Shown here piece after piece: positions 42,001-52,835 of a stretch of DNA of 64,000 nucleotides (the first letter of the stretch is position 1; each line of letters opens with the position of its first letter). The stretch is from Poecilobothrus nobilitatus. Its lineage: Eukaryota; Arthropoda; Insecta; Diptera; Dolichopodidae. The notes beneath the pieces are model-generated. The model ran no database searches, was not told where the DNA came from, and saw only the letters and a list, made by a program, of their open reading frames with translations. The stretch lies in the NCBI GenBank assembly GCA_947095535.1, contig OX352773.1, positions 207,162,093 through 207,226,092 of the forward strand, written 5' to 3'. The translations under genes and the position numbers were made by a program.

Positions 42001-45000
42001 ATGTCACTCCACTTAATAAATATCAGAGATTTTTCGGTTACTTATACGTATATATTATGTGAATGTTTGATATGATATCATATTTGGGTATAAGTATGAA
42101 AGTTAACTAAAAATTTAAAATTTATATAGCGATATTCATTTTTCTATTTTATAAATTTCTTAACAAAAATTATACCAACGTAACACGTTAAATTACAATT
42201 TATTATAGACGAAAGTGTATGTATTATGCATTTGTTACATAGTGATTTTTAGCGATAAAAAAAAACAGTATTTAAATGACAATATAGTGCCAGCCACCTG
42301 CCGCCTGTACTTATTCAAATATCCTGTCTATATATGTATATATTTTTTGTGTTTTAAAAAAGTAGTAAATAGTTTAATTAATATAATAGTAGAGCGCTTT
42401 TATCGAGTTGGAAAAAAAAAAGAAAAATTTTTAAAATTTCTTATATAGTTTTATTATTTGTTTTATTTTTACATTATATATATTTTTAATTTTATTTTTT
42501 TTGTATTCGATATTTCATCACGTCACCACCACCAATTAATTTTTTTCACAAAAAAAAAATTATCATTTTACATTTACATCTACTGTAGTCATATAAAAGG
42601 ATTTGTATGTTGTTTTTTTTTTTAAATTTATTAAAAAAAAAATACCAAAAATTTATAATTAATTGAATTAATTGAAATATAAAAAAGTTACTTTTTTTAT
42701 TTAATAATTAAAAATTTAAATTTTGAAAGTTAATAATAAAAAAAAAAATTAATTTATATTTCATATAATATACATATATTTAACATTAATATATTATAAT
42801 TATACTTTATAATAAGCTATACTCAGACAATATTTTAATGTTTTAAAAGTATTCTTAGCAATATTTTCTCGTGATCTTTAAAAATCAGAATTTATAGAAA
42901 ATAAAAACAATAAAACATTCCTATATTATTAAAAATTGTGTTTTGAGTGCTTTAACTTAAAGCACTGACTTATTTATTTTTCATTTATTAACTATTTTTA
43001 TTTTAAAGCATGAAACGCAATCGTTATGTCAAAGTCGACCTGCGTTGTACAACCGTTGTATATAATATTATATACAAAATCGATTGAAATTTTCTGTGCA
43101 ATTTTTTCTACAACACGAAATATATAAATTATATTTATTATACTTATATTAATTATCGTATGATTAAATTAGCACATTTAATTAAATTTTATACTACTTC
43201 CAATTGACTTAAGTATAGTGATATTTTAAATATACACTCAAATAAAACGATCTCAAAAATAAGAGAGTTGGTAAAAAGAAGAATGCTTAAAAAAGAATTC
43301 AGATAAATTATAAATACTTTTTTTTAAAACTTTTTTTATTTGAAGTTTTAATAATTAATAAAATTGAAAATTTCTGCAAACTAAAGGGGTTTTAATACAC
43401 ACATTTTACCTAATAATATCTCTACACTTCAATCGATTGTATACAACAACGGTTTTATGAAAGTATTTATATGCGATAATCGTTTGTGATTCAAAATTAT
43501 TGCTAATACTTGTGATTTTAAAACAAAAAGGAAATTATATTTATTTAATACAGCAATTTTCGATTTAATAGAAAAAAATATGAACTAAGGAAAAGCGACG
43601 ATTTGTTATGTACTAAACAAAAATTGTTCTTTAGGAACAAAAAAAATAAATAAGGACAATTAAGACAAGTACGGTACATTAAGACAATTTTATAATGTCA
43701 CCTCTTCTTTTTTCCAGTATAAAAACTTCATACTAAAAAACAAATAAAACTGCAGATCTTTCATTACAAATTTTATTGTCAATGTTAGTCAATTAGAAAA
43801 AAAGTAAACAAAAAAATATTCGATAGTTAATTGCTGTATAAAAAATAATTAATTATTAATAACACAACAAAACACGATAAAATATAATAAATAATATTAT
43901 GGTGATCAAAGAAAAAAAGAAAAGGAAAGCAATAACAATATTAATTGTTGTATAATATGATTTTTTAATTTTTATTTTAAATTTAAAGGAATTATTTGTA
44001 TTCCTTTTAAAACAAAAAATAAACAATGAAATTAAAACATATCTTGATAAAAGTTTATTAATAATAAATGATAATCACAATAATTTATAATTAATAAAAA
44101 AAAAAAAAAAAAAAAAAACCAATATCATAATTTGATATTTACTTTTGTTTTTAGTATTAAAAATTTAAAAATAAAATGCACTCATATGACGCTAACTGCT
44201 ACAAAACAAAAAAAAAAAATATATTAATCTCATTTTTAATTAAATTTATAATAATTTTTTTCTTTAATTATGTATTATTAAAAAAATTAAAAAAATTTAA
44301 AAAAAAATTTGCTCATTTCTAAAATATATATAAAAAAAAAAATTAATAAAAAAAAAACAATATTAATATAACAATAAATTTATTATAGTTATTAAGTAAT
44401 GATTAAAATGATCTCTTATACATACATGTGTTAAAATAATTTAAATTAAAAAACAAATATATCCTAAATTAAGCCTAATGTATATTCTCTTCAGTTTTCA
44501 TAAACAAAAACAAAATTATAAAAAAAATTTTTTTTTTTTTTTAAATTAAGAATTTATAGAACAATTGTAAGAAAAGAAATAAAAATACACCAAAAAATAT
44601 ATATAAATACTTATTAATTATAAAGCTTAATATTACTTATTATTAGATTTAAAGGACAAAAAAAAAACAAAAATGTATAAGTTCGATAATTAAATAATAT
44701 TAAATAAATAATAATTAGAAAATAAAAACAATTAAATTAAAAAAAGAAAAAACCATGATTATGTAAAAAAAAAAAATAAATCGAATAAAAAAGAGTCAAA
44801 TTTATACAAAATAAAGTAAATCTAATTCGGAGATATTTCTTATATTAATTAATTAATTAATCTATTGACATTTTATAGAATTTATTTCTTAAAGAACTTT
44901 TTTTCTTTTTTAATTAATTTTATTATTACATTTTTGTTAAAAAATTTAATTTAATTAAAATTATTAATTTATTTATTTAATTTAATGAATTTTTTTTTTA

Positions 45001-48000
45001 TATTTAATGTATTTTGTTCAATGTTAATGTCTTTTATAATATCAATTATATACTAAATGCATTATTTATCATTTTTTATCCTTTAATTTGTTCCGTTTTT
45101 TTAGTTGAAAAATTAAATGTGTATGAAAAATTTAATAAAATGATTATAACAATAAATTTGTTGAAGAATGAAGTTATATTTTTACACAAACTTTTAATAT
45201 TAATTATTAATAATTTCAATTAATAAATTAATATTTCAGTAATTTATATAAAATTTACTATAAATTTTTAAAAATACCTATAAAACGGTTCAGGTTGAAC
45301 AACTATTAATTTTTCCTTTTTTTATAAAATTCTTTACTAAATTATTTTATGTTATTTAAATTTGAATGTTTATTTAAAATTATTATTTTTTAATTTTTTT
45401 TTTTTTTCTTTTAAATTTTTCAACATTCCTTATTAAATAATTTAATAGTATAATGTATACCATAAAATCTGTAAAAGATAAAATGTAAGATTTAAATTAA
45501 ATTAAACATAATTTATTTTTTTTTTTTTTTATTATTTTTGTTAATTTTACTATTATTTTTCGTAAAAAAAAAAAAACAGAATGGAAATATTGAAGAATAT
45601 TAAAATATTAATTTTCCAAAAAAAACTAAATTGACAACAATATATCAGAATTAAATTTGAGCTAGAATAATTTTAAAATTAACACTGAATAAAATATATC
45701 CAGCTAATATATTTTATAATATATAATTCATAAAAAGAATATAAAAATAAATTTATATTAAAAAAAAAAAAAAAAAAAACGAAAAAAAAGAGTTCATTTA
45801 TACAACAAAAAAAAAAAAAAAATTAAAAATAAATCTCGTTTTAAATTTTCTGTATATTTTTCAATAAACTACAATTTTTAGAGTTTAAAGTTATTTAATT
45901 ATACAATATATTATCTACAGTACTTATATATCTTTTAAATTATATTAATATATATTTATAATTAATATATATATAAATTGTATATTATATAATATTTAAA
46001 AAAACATATTATATATAAAAAAAAAAAAAATTATTTAGAAAATGTATACATATTTAAACTGAGAGAAAAATTAAAAAACAAAGTGAAATTATATATTTAT
46101 TTGAATAAAAAATAATTAAAACAAAATATTTTTTTACTTTTCTTTTTTTATTTAATTAATAAAAATAAACAAAATTTTAGTTTTTCTAAAAATTTCAATA
46201 TTTAAATAACTGCAAACTGTATTTATTAATAGTTTTTTTTTATTCTTTATTTATCTTTTTATTTATAAATAAAAAATTTTATTTAATTAATTTTTTATTT
46301 TACAAATAATTCAAAGAATAAATTTTTAAAATTAATATAAAATGATAGTCATTATTTTACATATTATTTGCAGTTATTTAATTATATTTTAATTATATTT
46401 TGTATTTATTATTGTGTTGTATTTTTATATGATTTCCTTTTCTTAGAATTAAATAATTTCTTTACTATTTATATAAATAATAAATTTAAAAAACAAAAAT
46501 CAATTATATATATTACTATTATTATTGTAGTTTATTTTTTATTGCAGTTTTATTTATAAAAAATAATAGAAAAATAAAAAGTATAATTAATATTTTTATT
46601 AATATAAAATTTAGATATTTAATTTTTAATGTATTTTATGTTTTTTTTTTTTTAACAAAAGTAAAAAGTAATTAGTATTAAGTTGATTTATATATATATG
46701 TATATATGTATATTTATATATATACATATGTATAAATATAGTACATTCATTAACGTATGTAAAAAGTTATTAAAATAATTTACGTTTATTTCTAATTAAC
46801 ATTGTTATATTATTGCACTATGATAAAACACACACCACTATTTTTTTTTTTTTTTTCAAATTATAATTTAAATTATTCGAATATCCTTTTTAAAATGTAT
46901 AGTCTAATTACAGATATATTACATTAACTACTTATAAAATTTATAATATTACATAGTTATCATTATTCTTAGTTTAAAAACCAGTAAAAATATTAACAAT
47001 TCATCATACACACTAAATATCATCTCATGTATTATACAATTTTTATTTATTTGTTTAGAAACAATGCTTTAAAAATTATATTTATTAGTTTTAATAGTTT
47101 TAATTTTAATTTTGGACTTACATTTATATTAGAAACGTATTATTTTATGAAGAAAACTTTTAGTATTTATGATTGCAAACATTTATTTTCGGAATCAATA
47201 AAATTAAAAAATTATTTTTCCATATACTATACAATAATGATACCTATATATATTATAACACTATGGGGTATGGATTACTTATTTGATTTAAATTAAAAAA
47301 CATAACTAACTAACCTTAGAACTGATTTGATCAAACAATTAAACAAAGTAAGAATGTTACTTCAAAAAAGATCAAATTATCAGATTTGATTGAAGTTACA
47401 TTAGTTTAATTTTCTTTCTAATAGTAAATTTTTAATTAAACATGAATTCATAATAATGACTTAAACAAAAAATATCTACAAAACTGAAGCCTAGAGGGAG
47501 TACACTCTCGAAAAATAATGAGGAAATTTTAGATGTTGAAATACTCTTTAAGTGCTATATTTAAAACTTTTACATTATTCCATTCCAAATGTAATGAATG
47601 TTATTTATTTTTCATTTGTATATACATCTATATTTAATTCTATTATTTGTTTTAATTTTTTCAATATAACAATGTTCTTTAGAGAGTTTACTAAATTTGA
47701 TATTTTTTCTTAAAATAAATTTGCTTAAAATATTAAAAAAAAAAAAAAAAAAAACTACAACAGACAATACTTTTGGGATAGTAGTGATTTAATTAAAAAA
47801 CACACAAACAATTTTAAATATAATATATAACTATATATTTATATATATACTTATATAAAATAATTAAATTTATATATATAATATATATATACTATTAATT
47901 TAAAAATAAATTGAGAATTTCTACAGTAAAAAAAAAAAATAAATGAAAAATTTATTATTGTGACACGAATTAATTAATATATTTAAATTAAGAATATATA

Positions 48001-51000
48001 TTATATATTAATATATATTCTTAGTTTAAAATAAAAACAAAAATGTTTCATTAAAAACCTTTTAAACATAGTAATACTATATTAAATAAATTACAAAAAA
48101 AAAAAAAGCAGTATATCCACCAAAAAATATTTGAATAAAATAAAAATAATATTTGATTAAAAAAGTAAAATATATAAACATCAACAAAATTAATATTAAT
48201 TTTAATTATTAAAATAAATAAAAATATATTATGACCATATTATCTTATATATATATATATATAAAGTTAAAAAGAAAAATTAATTAATAAAAATAATAAA
48301 AAAAGATCTTCTTTTTTTTATATTAATAAAGTAATGTATTATACTACTATTTATGAATATTATATTCAAATATATAAATACATGTATATATATATATATA
48401 AATATATATATATTTAAGTACATTAAATATATTAATCAAGCAAATTAAACAAAAATTTTCTTATAAATTGTATGTTTACACAAAACAAAAATCAAAAAAT
48501 AATAATAATAATAATAGAATTCCAAGAGCAATAAATTTGATACATATTCAAAAAAGATTAAAAATAAATATAAATATTATTATATAATTATAATCTAGTT
48601 ATTAATATATTAATTAATATAATTAATAAAACATTTAAAACCTTTTAAGAAAATTTAACTAAATATGTTTTGCAAAATTTTTTTTTTTTTTCAACAAAAA
48701 ATAATTAATATAATTAAAAATAGTTATCAGTAGTCGTTAAAAAATAATTTTAATTAATAAACTTGCTGTAAATTCTTTGTTTACGTATTCTTGTAATATT
48801 CTTCCTTCGTTTTATTTACCCCGTAAAATTTTTCTAAATTATAAGTGAATAATTGCCATCAAAATTATAAGGTTAAAGACAAATTTAAAAACAAAATTTT
48901 CTAATCAGAATCAAAATCTGATATCTAATCATTAAAAATTTTTGCTCATCTACTTTATCAAATAAGAGAAGCAAGTAAAATTTTTGGAAAATCCCTAGGT
49001 AGGAAACGATTTCGATAAAATTTATTAATTTTTTATTGAATTCTCTAATTTTAATATTTTGTAATACAATTTTAAACAATAACATTGCCATCCAAAACTG
49101 AAGTTTTAATTTAAATATAAATTATTTTAATAAAACATGTTATATTTAAACTTAAAATAACAATAAAAAGTCTTGTACAGAACATGTATCCTTTTTACAC
49201 TGACAGATTGTTTATTTTTTTTGAAATAATCAGAACTAAAATAGAAAAATTATATGAGTAGATGATGATACTAAAAATTAAAATTAATATAAATTAAATT
49301 TTTCAAAAGAAAAAGTATTTTTGTATAAGAATATTTAAATCATGTTTTAGGGCTTTAATAGTTACTAGAATACATTTTACTGTGGCCAACTAATACAATA
49401 CATACGAAGGGATCGCCACTAGTAATAATTATATATAGTTATATAACCTATAATTTCTGTCTACTCAATTAATTACTCAATTTAAACATAGTGTTACAGC
49501 AAGTTTAAGAATTGTGTGTGTATAATCTTCAAAATTATATATATATACATTTTTTTTTTTTTTTAGTATTTAGTAGTCAGTACATAATTAATTTATAAAT
49601 ATAATATATTATTAATGGCTTTTCTTTTAAAATATACGCAAAATACTTTTATTTTTTTAAATATTAATTAATTTTATTATAATTAAGATTAGATTAATAA
49701 AATTTAAGCAAATAATTATCTTAATATTTTTTTTATTTGGCTTTAATTTCTTTTTAGTTGTATATTTTTGTTTGTTTTTTTTTTTTTTATTCATGTAGAA
49801 TTTAAGATTTATTAAAAAAAAATGAAAACAAAAAAATTAATAAAGTAAAATATAGAAATTAATAAAAAAACCACAATATGTAATTTAAAAAAAAAAAAAT
49901 TATTAAATATTATTATATATTATGTATTTGAAAAACAAAAAATAAATAAAATAAACAGGACACATTAATAAAGAGTAGATTGTAGAATGTAATAGATGTT
50001 TTCTTTAGATTTTTAACTTTTTCTTTTTATAAAAAAATATTTAATTAATCATTTTTTTTATTATTTTAATTTAATTTTTTTTTTTAATTTTTCAACAATT
50101 CACATAAAATAAAAATACACTAATACAGAAAAAAAAAATAATTACAATTTTGGTAATAAATTATATTAAAAATTTATATATTTACGATATTTTCAGTAGT
50201 TACTAAAATAAAATCTATTTATTATATATATTATAATTTAAAATAAGTTTTAATTAAAGCAGATGTAGATTTATTATTTTCATTTTATTTGATAAATTTT
50301 TTTAATATTTAAAAATTCAAAAATTAATTTACAAATTTCATTACAAAAATCAGTAGATTTTTTTTTTTCCTTATAATTTTTAAAAAATTTATTAGTAGAA
50401 ACATTAAAGTTTTAAAAACTATTCTAGAAATACTTATTACAGGTATTATATTTTTTATTTGTTTTTGTAAATATTATAAAGGATAAGAATATTTTGATTT
50501 TCATTATTTGGATGTGTAAAACAACATATAAATAAAAACAACAAGGCGTTATATATAATATAAAAATATTTGAAATTAATTTTCAAAAATTTATTATATT
50601 AAACTGAACCCGTCGATCCCAAAAGAATATGTTATGCAACTAAATTAAATCGCTTGATGGGAGGGCTTGATGGCCTAGTATGTAATAACGTCTAAAATGT
50701 GTTGTAAACACCAATACGAGAGTGTGTAACCCTAACATATATCGCAAAAATAATTCCCTCTTACGTTATTTACTGCCACACCTAGAAAGGAAAAGCTATG
50801 AAATTTCCTTCTCACATTTATGGGACAAAAGAATAAACTAAAAAAAAAGCACTTTAACTAGCAAACAATCTATAAGTCCGCCAAGTTCTTAAACTTTATG
50901 AAAACAAAACCATATAAAAATATCAACTTCTTTATATGTATTCTTATTTCGGTAATTATTGAAATAATTCCAGTAGTTATTTATTTTCGGTAGATACATA

Positions 51001-52835
51001 GGATGAATATATATTGTTTTTGAAACTTTTAAAGGTGTATAATCGACAAAAGATCCGAGTACAAGAAGAAAAAGGACTTAATATTATTTATGATATTTAT
51101 TTAATTCATTCTTATATAATATTGAAATATTTAAAAATGTCTGTAATATTCTTCTTAAATAAATATTTTGAATTATTTTTAGTATAATATGTAAAGCCCA
51201 AAATGATCACCGTACGTACTATCACTTTTTTAATTTTTATATGAAACTGATCGTCTGTACATATATAGTTTATTTAGTGTGTGGTACCGCCGTACAGGTT
51301 AGTCTCGATTCTACAACAATAATAATATGTAAGTATAGCCGCGAAAAACAAATCAGAAAAATGTATTTTTGAGAAAAATATCCAAAACCACAGCTCTTTC
51401 AAAACATTTAGAACGATCTTCATTTTAAAACTTTTGCAACTGATCGTCATTTCTATCATAAAATGAATTTGCCCTATATTACTACAACTATACCAGCATT
51501 TTAATAGAAAAATCATTGTCAGAACAATGTATGAAGGATTCAATTAAATAAGAAAACAATGAAATAACAGCAAATCCTTGATTTTGGAAGGATATTTTAA
51601 GCCGAGTTTTGATTTAAATTAAAGAATTGAAAGATTATTAATGATCAAAAGATATTTTTTTTATTTTAAAATTTGTTTATATCAATCAAGGATCAATGAA
51701 CATAAACTGAATACCATTAGGTACATTTTATAAAATTAAACATTTATTTATACATTATAGAACTTAACATTTCGAGATGAGTAAGTATTTCTCAATTTTA
51801 TAATAAAATAAATATATCTAATAATAATAAAAAGAGTTGTTTTATTCTTAAACATACATATTTGAAATCCTATTTTTTGAAAATAAAAAAATTTTTTAAG
51901 GAAATTAAAAATTAAAGCGTATAGTTACAAAAAATAAATCCATTAAGCACTTCGATTAAGGACCTACTTACAATTTAAGAATATTTATGTTTGACATTTG
52001 TTATTATAGAAAGATATTAAGAATCACTTTCATAAATTTAATTATAGAACCACTTATTTTGAACTTTAAATATTCTAAAATTTTCATTGACTTTCAAGAA
52101 ATTAAACCATTCATCAAGAGTAAAGTTAAATTATATTCCATTCGAATAAATTTAGTATTAAAACGTATTTTATAAGAACTTTTTTTCTTATTATAGATAT
52201 ATATATGTATATTATATAATATTTTAAAAAATGCTCAAACACAAAAATAATTTTTTTTAAATAAGAATTCTATATTTTATCACTTACCCCATACTGATGC
52301 ATAATTACATGTGGCGCGAACATAAAATTAAAAAATCGATCATTTCTGAAAGTCATACGTCTTTTTGGTTTTGTAGGATATTGTGGTTCTTTTTTACCAC
52401 AAGGTGATTTTGCCGGTGATTGTGGACCTAAACAAGAAGGTTTTGATGGAGCTCCTGATGAACCGCTTGATCCACATGGTGTACGCGAAGCTGCACAACC
52501 ACCACTTTTAGGTAATGTTGGCGGTAAAGGAGATCCAAAAGAATTTGGAGGCGGTTGAGCTACTCCCAAATTTGATGGCCAAAATAAAACTGTTTAAATG
52601 AAAATTTATTGTATTGATATAACATAAATAATAATGTATTTTTTCATATAAACTTACATCTTGGATATAAAATTTTTGACATACTTCTTGAGATACTAGT
52701 TTTCTACAAAAAATAAAAAAAATATAAAGACCCCTGTAACATAATTAAAATTTTTCTTACCTGAACAACAAAATCACGACATCGTTTGATCAATTTATAA
52801 TATTTATGTGGAACAACTGATATATTTTGGTACAT
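11567..52835 (-). CDS. NDUFA4-like mitochondrial membrane protein, six exons, giant intron
   Basis: Six exons join without a frame break: 52761-52835, 52658-52703, 52288-52589, 12065-12156, 11935-12004 and 11567-11695, encoding 237 residues. All introns have GT-AG ends on the minus strand, several with GTAAGT donors. The middle of the protein resembles NDUFA4, a small inner-membrane subunit now assigned to cytochrome c oxidase: a hydrophobic segment starting [19 protein letters not shown] (about 142-163) followed by [17 protein letters not shown], matching the family's IPL...membrane helix...NPDVSW layout. Unlike the usual roughly 80-residue protein, it has an N-terminal extension of about 120 residues rich in Pro, Ser, Gly and Cys and an acidic/lysine C-terminal tail ([18 protein letters not shown]). 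It is probably a diverged paralogue. The 40.1-kb intron (12157-52287) is inferred from phase (0/0) and from the domain being completed across it. An alternative is that the two exon clusters belong to different genes. Confidence 0.65.
12560..12740. repeat. hairpin-bearing repeat-like segment, GC-richer than surroundings
   Basis: A perfect 12-bp inverted repeat, TTAGCCAATATA at 12614-12625 and its complement at 12656-12667, encloses a 30-base loop that itself contains CTTCGTTCGAAG. Outside it, CCCTACTCCC and GGGGGAGGTGGG extend the complementarity imperfectly. The segment stands out from its AT-rich surroundings and looks like transposon-derived DNA, of unknown type. Confidence 0.5.
13299..13487 (-). 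mobile_element. tRNA-derived SINE, family A, copy 1
   Basis: Read on the minus strand, it starts with a head GGTGGCCTAGTGCGTAA (like a Pol III A box) and about 50 bases later GGTTTTGAATCCC (like a decayed B box). The body then contains AATAATTCCCCCTTACG, GGAAAGGAATAGCT and CACATTTATGGAAT before an A/T-rich end. The same succession of blocks is found on the plus strand at 50659-50850, which is what supports a dispersed SINE. Confidence 0.7.
13488..14885 (+). other. upstream region of Rbp6, 5' UTR included
   Basis: AT-rich DNA with a (TA)n tract near 13525-13555. It must contain at least part of the Rbp6 5' untranslated region, since the Rbp6 start codon is at 14886 with an in-frame TAA at 14865-14867. 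I could not identify a promoter, initiator or upstream non-coding exon with confidence. Frames at 14037-14264 and 14298-14537 show no recognisable protein. Confidence 0.45.
14886..15443 (+). CDS. Rbp6: Rbp6 exon 1
   Basis: This exon encodes residues 1-186: [17 protein letters not shown], the CAA/CAG polyglutamine tract (about 15040-15135), a Val/Gly/Asn-rich spacer and the first half of RRM1 through MKDPVTQ. The donor is CAG|GTAAGA at 15444. Confidence 0.92.
14886..25716 (+). CDS. Rbp6: RNA-binding protein 6, Musashi family
   Basis: Three coding exons (14886-15443, 24536-25272, 25353-25716) encode 552 residues. Musashi-family proteins bind short UAG-type motifs in mRNA and regulate translation, notably in neural and progenitor cells. 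Residues 53-83 are a polyglutamine tract. RRM1 starts at about 149 (RNP2 [11 protein letters not shown]1 RGFGFITF, 189-196) and RRM2 at about 237 ([16 protein letters not shown], 277-284). The conserved aromatic residues of both RNP motifs are present. The C-terminal half is rich in Ala, Gln and His, including polyalanine runs, and ends [14 protein letters not shown]. Exon 1 ends in phase 0 (ACA CAG|GTAAGA) and exon 2 begins AGA AGT CGT GGT, so the intron interrupts RRM1 just before RNP1. An in-frame TAA at 14865 supports the start. The gene lies inside an intron of the minus-strand NDUFA4-like gene. Identity as Rbp6 rather than msi is from recognition of the sequence. Confidence 0.93.
18084..18394. 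mobile_element. MITE-like element with about 18-bp terminal repeats
   Basis: ATACCATGTTCACACTACG at the left end pairs with CATAGTGTGAACGTGGTAT at the right end (17 of 19 positions), 311 bp apart. TA at both edges (TTTATA|CC and GG|TATTAC) fits a TA target duplication. There is no coding capacity. Inside, the word ATTTTATTAAATAACAAAT occurs twice about 45 bp apart. Confidence 0.65.
23180..23537. mobile_element. MITE-like element with 7-bp target duplication
   Basis: TGTGTTTATTAGT (23185-23197) and its complement ACTAATAAACACA (23524-23536) form inverted ends, and both flanks show ATATTAG (23173-23179 and 23538-23544), a plausible 7-bp target-site duplication. Just inside the left end is a short ACAGAACAGAACA/ACAGGACAGG microsatellite; just inside the right end is TTCTGTTCTAGGTTGTTC, partly complementary to it. 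It is non-coding. Confidence 0.6.
24536..25716 (+). CDS. Rbp6: Rbp6 exons 2 and 3
   Basis: Exon 2 (24536-25272) holds the rest of RRM1, the linker KPANKTKK, all of RRM2 and the start of the Ala-rich C-terminal domain, ending ATLHNV plus AG. After an 80-bp intron (25273-25352, GTATGT...TTTTTAG) exon 3 (25353-25716) completes the Arg codon and reads [14 protein letters not shown], His/Gln-rich repeats and the end MGMYVG, with TAA at 25714-25716. A GG|GTAAAC site at 25713 inside the last codons can act as an alternative donor. Confidence 0.92.
25717..30057 (+). other. Rbp6 3' UTR or alternative intron, AT-rich
   Basis: This follows the TAA of the short Rbp6 form and precedes the candidate alternative last exon. 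It is extremely AT-rich, with long A and T runs, a (TA)n tract near 27937-27973 and a TTTTATTTTAATTTA-type tandem repeat at about 29909-29950. AATAAA occurs at 25754 and many other places, so no poly-A site can be picked. I see no independent gene. Confidence 0.5.
30058..30112 (+). CDS. Rbp6: candidate alternative last exon of Rbp6
   Basis: After a good polypyrimidine/acceptor (ATTATTTTTTCAG, AG at 30056-30057) comes a short block of non-AT-rich sequence. If exon 3 is spliced from GG|GTAAAC at 25713, the phase matches: the split Gly codon is completed and the frame reads [17 protein letters not shown] then TAA at 30110-30112. This would replace the last Gly and stop with an 18-residue tail, giving 569 residues. 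The compact frame, its charged/aromatic composition and the phase match argue for a real exon; no transcript evidence is available. Confidence 0.6.
30113..38696. other. AT-rich intronic DNA with simple repeats
   Basis: Apart from what is noted elsewhere I see no firm gene. Interrupted CTA trinucleotide repeats lie at about 30178-30262. A near-duplicate unit CGTAAAGCAAAA(A/G)CGAC occurs at 32772-32790 and 32791-32809. A pyrimidine tract CCTTCCCCCCCTTCCCCTT is near 35761. A (TA)n/GTATA tract is at about 37758-37792. A weak open frame (34367-34675) and a possible exon (37377-37447) are discussed as findings. Confidence 0.5.
38697..38937. mobile_element. fold-back type inverted-repeat element
   Basis: GGTCGAATGTATAAAAACT at 38697 mirrors CAGTTTTATGCATTCGACC ending at 38937. 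Further in, TTCTCTCTTTTTAAGCAAAA (38780-38799) has a perfect 20-bp complement at 38886-38905, and the pairing continues imperfectly on both sides. The left arm carries about 50 extra bases between outer and inner repeat. Weaker complementarity (GAGCTCAAATTCAACC versus GGTTGAATTTACTAAATTGA) may extend the element to about 38590-39010. The open frame that crosses it (38703-38909) is a by-product of the repeat. Confidence 0.65.
40338..40992. repeat. inverted-repeat element with GCCTAATAC motifs
   Basis: TTTAAAGCCTAATAC at 40422-40436 has a perfect 15-bp complement at 40978-40992. Upstream, GCCTAATACTC occurs twice more (40338-40348 and 40377-40387) as direct repeats of about 39 bp. The interior also has AATCANGTGACG twice near 40778-40810. 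It has no coding capacity, and is compatible with a decayed miniature DNA transposon. Confidence 0.5.
41824..41871. repeat. (GC)6 tract in a hairpin
   Basis: A pure GCGCGCGCGCGC run at 41846-41857 sits in otherwise very AT-rich DNA. It is flanked by TTAGAATGAAGAATG (41824-41838) and CATTCTTCATTTTAG (41857-41871), complementary at 13 of 15 positions. Confidence 0.7.
43049..43456. repeat. degenerate inverted repeat, about 400 bp
   Basis: The left arm has ACAACCGTTGTATA and ATCGATTGAA (about 43048-43088). The right arm has the complements TTCAATCGAT, TGTATACAAC and AACGGTT (about 43428-43453), in mirrored order. Spacers differ in length between the arms. It is probably an old miniature transposon. 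Confidence 0.45.
43457..50658. other. AT-rich intronic DNA, no gene seen
   Basis: Very long homopolymers (A runs of about 20 or more near 44097, 45760 and 47730), (TA)n tracts near 46690-46740 and 48365-48415, and TAAT-rich sequence. Open frames at 45014-45223, 46368-46559 and 47027-47296 are composed almost only of F, I, Y, N, L and K and show no recognisable motif. Confidence 0.55.
50659..50850 (+). mobile_element. tRNA-derived SINE, family A, copy 2
   Basis: Head GATGGCCTAGTATGTAA at 50669-50685 corresponds to GGTGGCCTAGTGCGTAA of the minus-strand copy at 13.4 kb. Downstream come AATAATTCCCTCTTACG, GAAAGGAAAAGCT and CACATTTATGGGA, in the same order and spacing as in that copy, then an A-rich end near 50850. 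The B-box-like region is more decayed here. Confidence 0.7.
50851..52287. other. AT-rich intronic DNA, no gene seen
   Basis: There is nothing supportable. The minus-strand frame at 51274-51543 covers a slightly GC-richer patch (GTACCGCCGTACAGG near 51285) but its protein is not recognisable. Confidence 0.5.
52288..52835 (-). CDS. NDUFA4-like gene, exons 1-3
   Basis: Exon 1 (52761-52835) starts at ATG 52835-52833, [18 protein letters not shown], and ends in CAG before a GTAAGA donor. Exon 2 (52658-52703) follows a 57-bp intron and ends in phase 1 at GTAAGT. Exon 3 (52288-52589) follows a 68-bp intron and carries the Pro/Gly/Ser/Cys-rich stretch, the basic [16 protein letters not shown] segment and the end HVIMHQYG, with a GGG|GTAAGT donor at 52287. 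The lengths sum to 423 nt, 141 complete codons. No signal peptide is obvious, and whether the N-terminus acts as a mitochondrial targeting sequence is not clear. Confidence 0.75.

Larger units (their letters stand above)
12157..52287 (-). other. putative 40.1-kb intron containing Rbp6
   Basis: This is the interval between the phase-0 donor (GGG|GTAAGT) of exon 3 and the phase-0 acceptor (TTTTCAG|ATA) of exon 4 of the NDUFA4-like gene. It holds Rbp6 on the opposite strand, two related SINE copies and several inverted-repeat elements. The inference rests on frame compatibility and on the NDUFA4-type domain being split exactly at this point. Confidence 0.6.

Noticed and set aside
44095..47755. 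Long poly-A tracts as retroposon tails
   Set aside because: Homopolymers of this length are scattered over the whole window without adjacent body sequence or target duplications.
51274..51543. 89-residue minus-strand protein with several Cys
   Set aside because: There is no recognisable motif, no splice context, and the composition is consistent with chance in AT-rich DNA.
52270..52287. Continuation of NDUFA4-like exon 3 to a stop (VSDKI)
   Set aside because: The frame reads straight through a strong GTAAGT donor, and the domain is completed by the exons at 12.1 kb, so splicing at 52287 is preferred.
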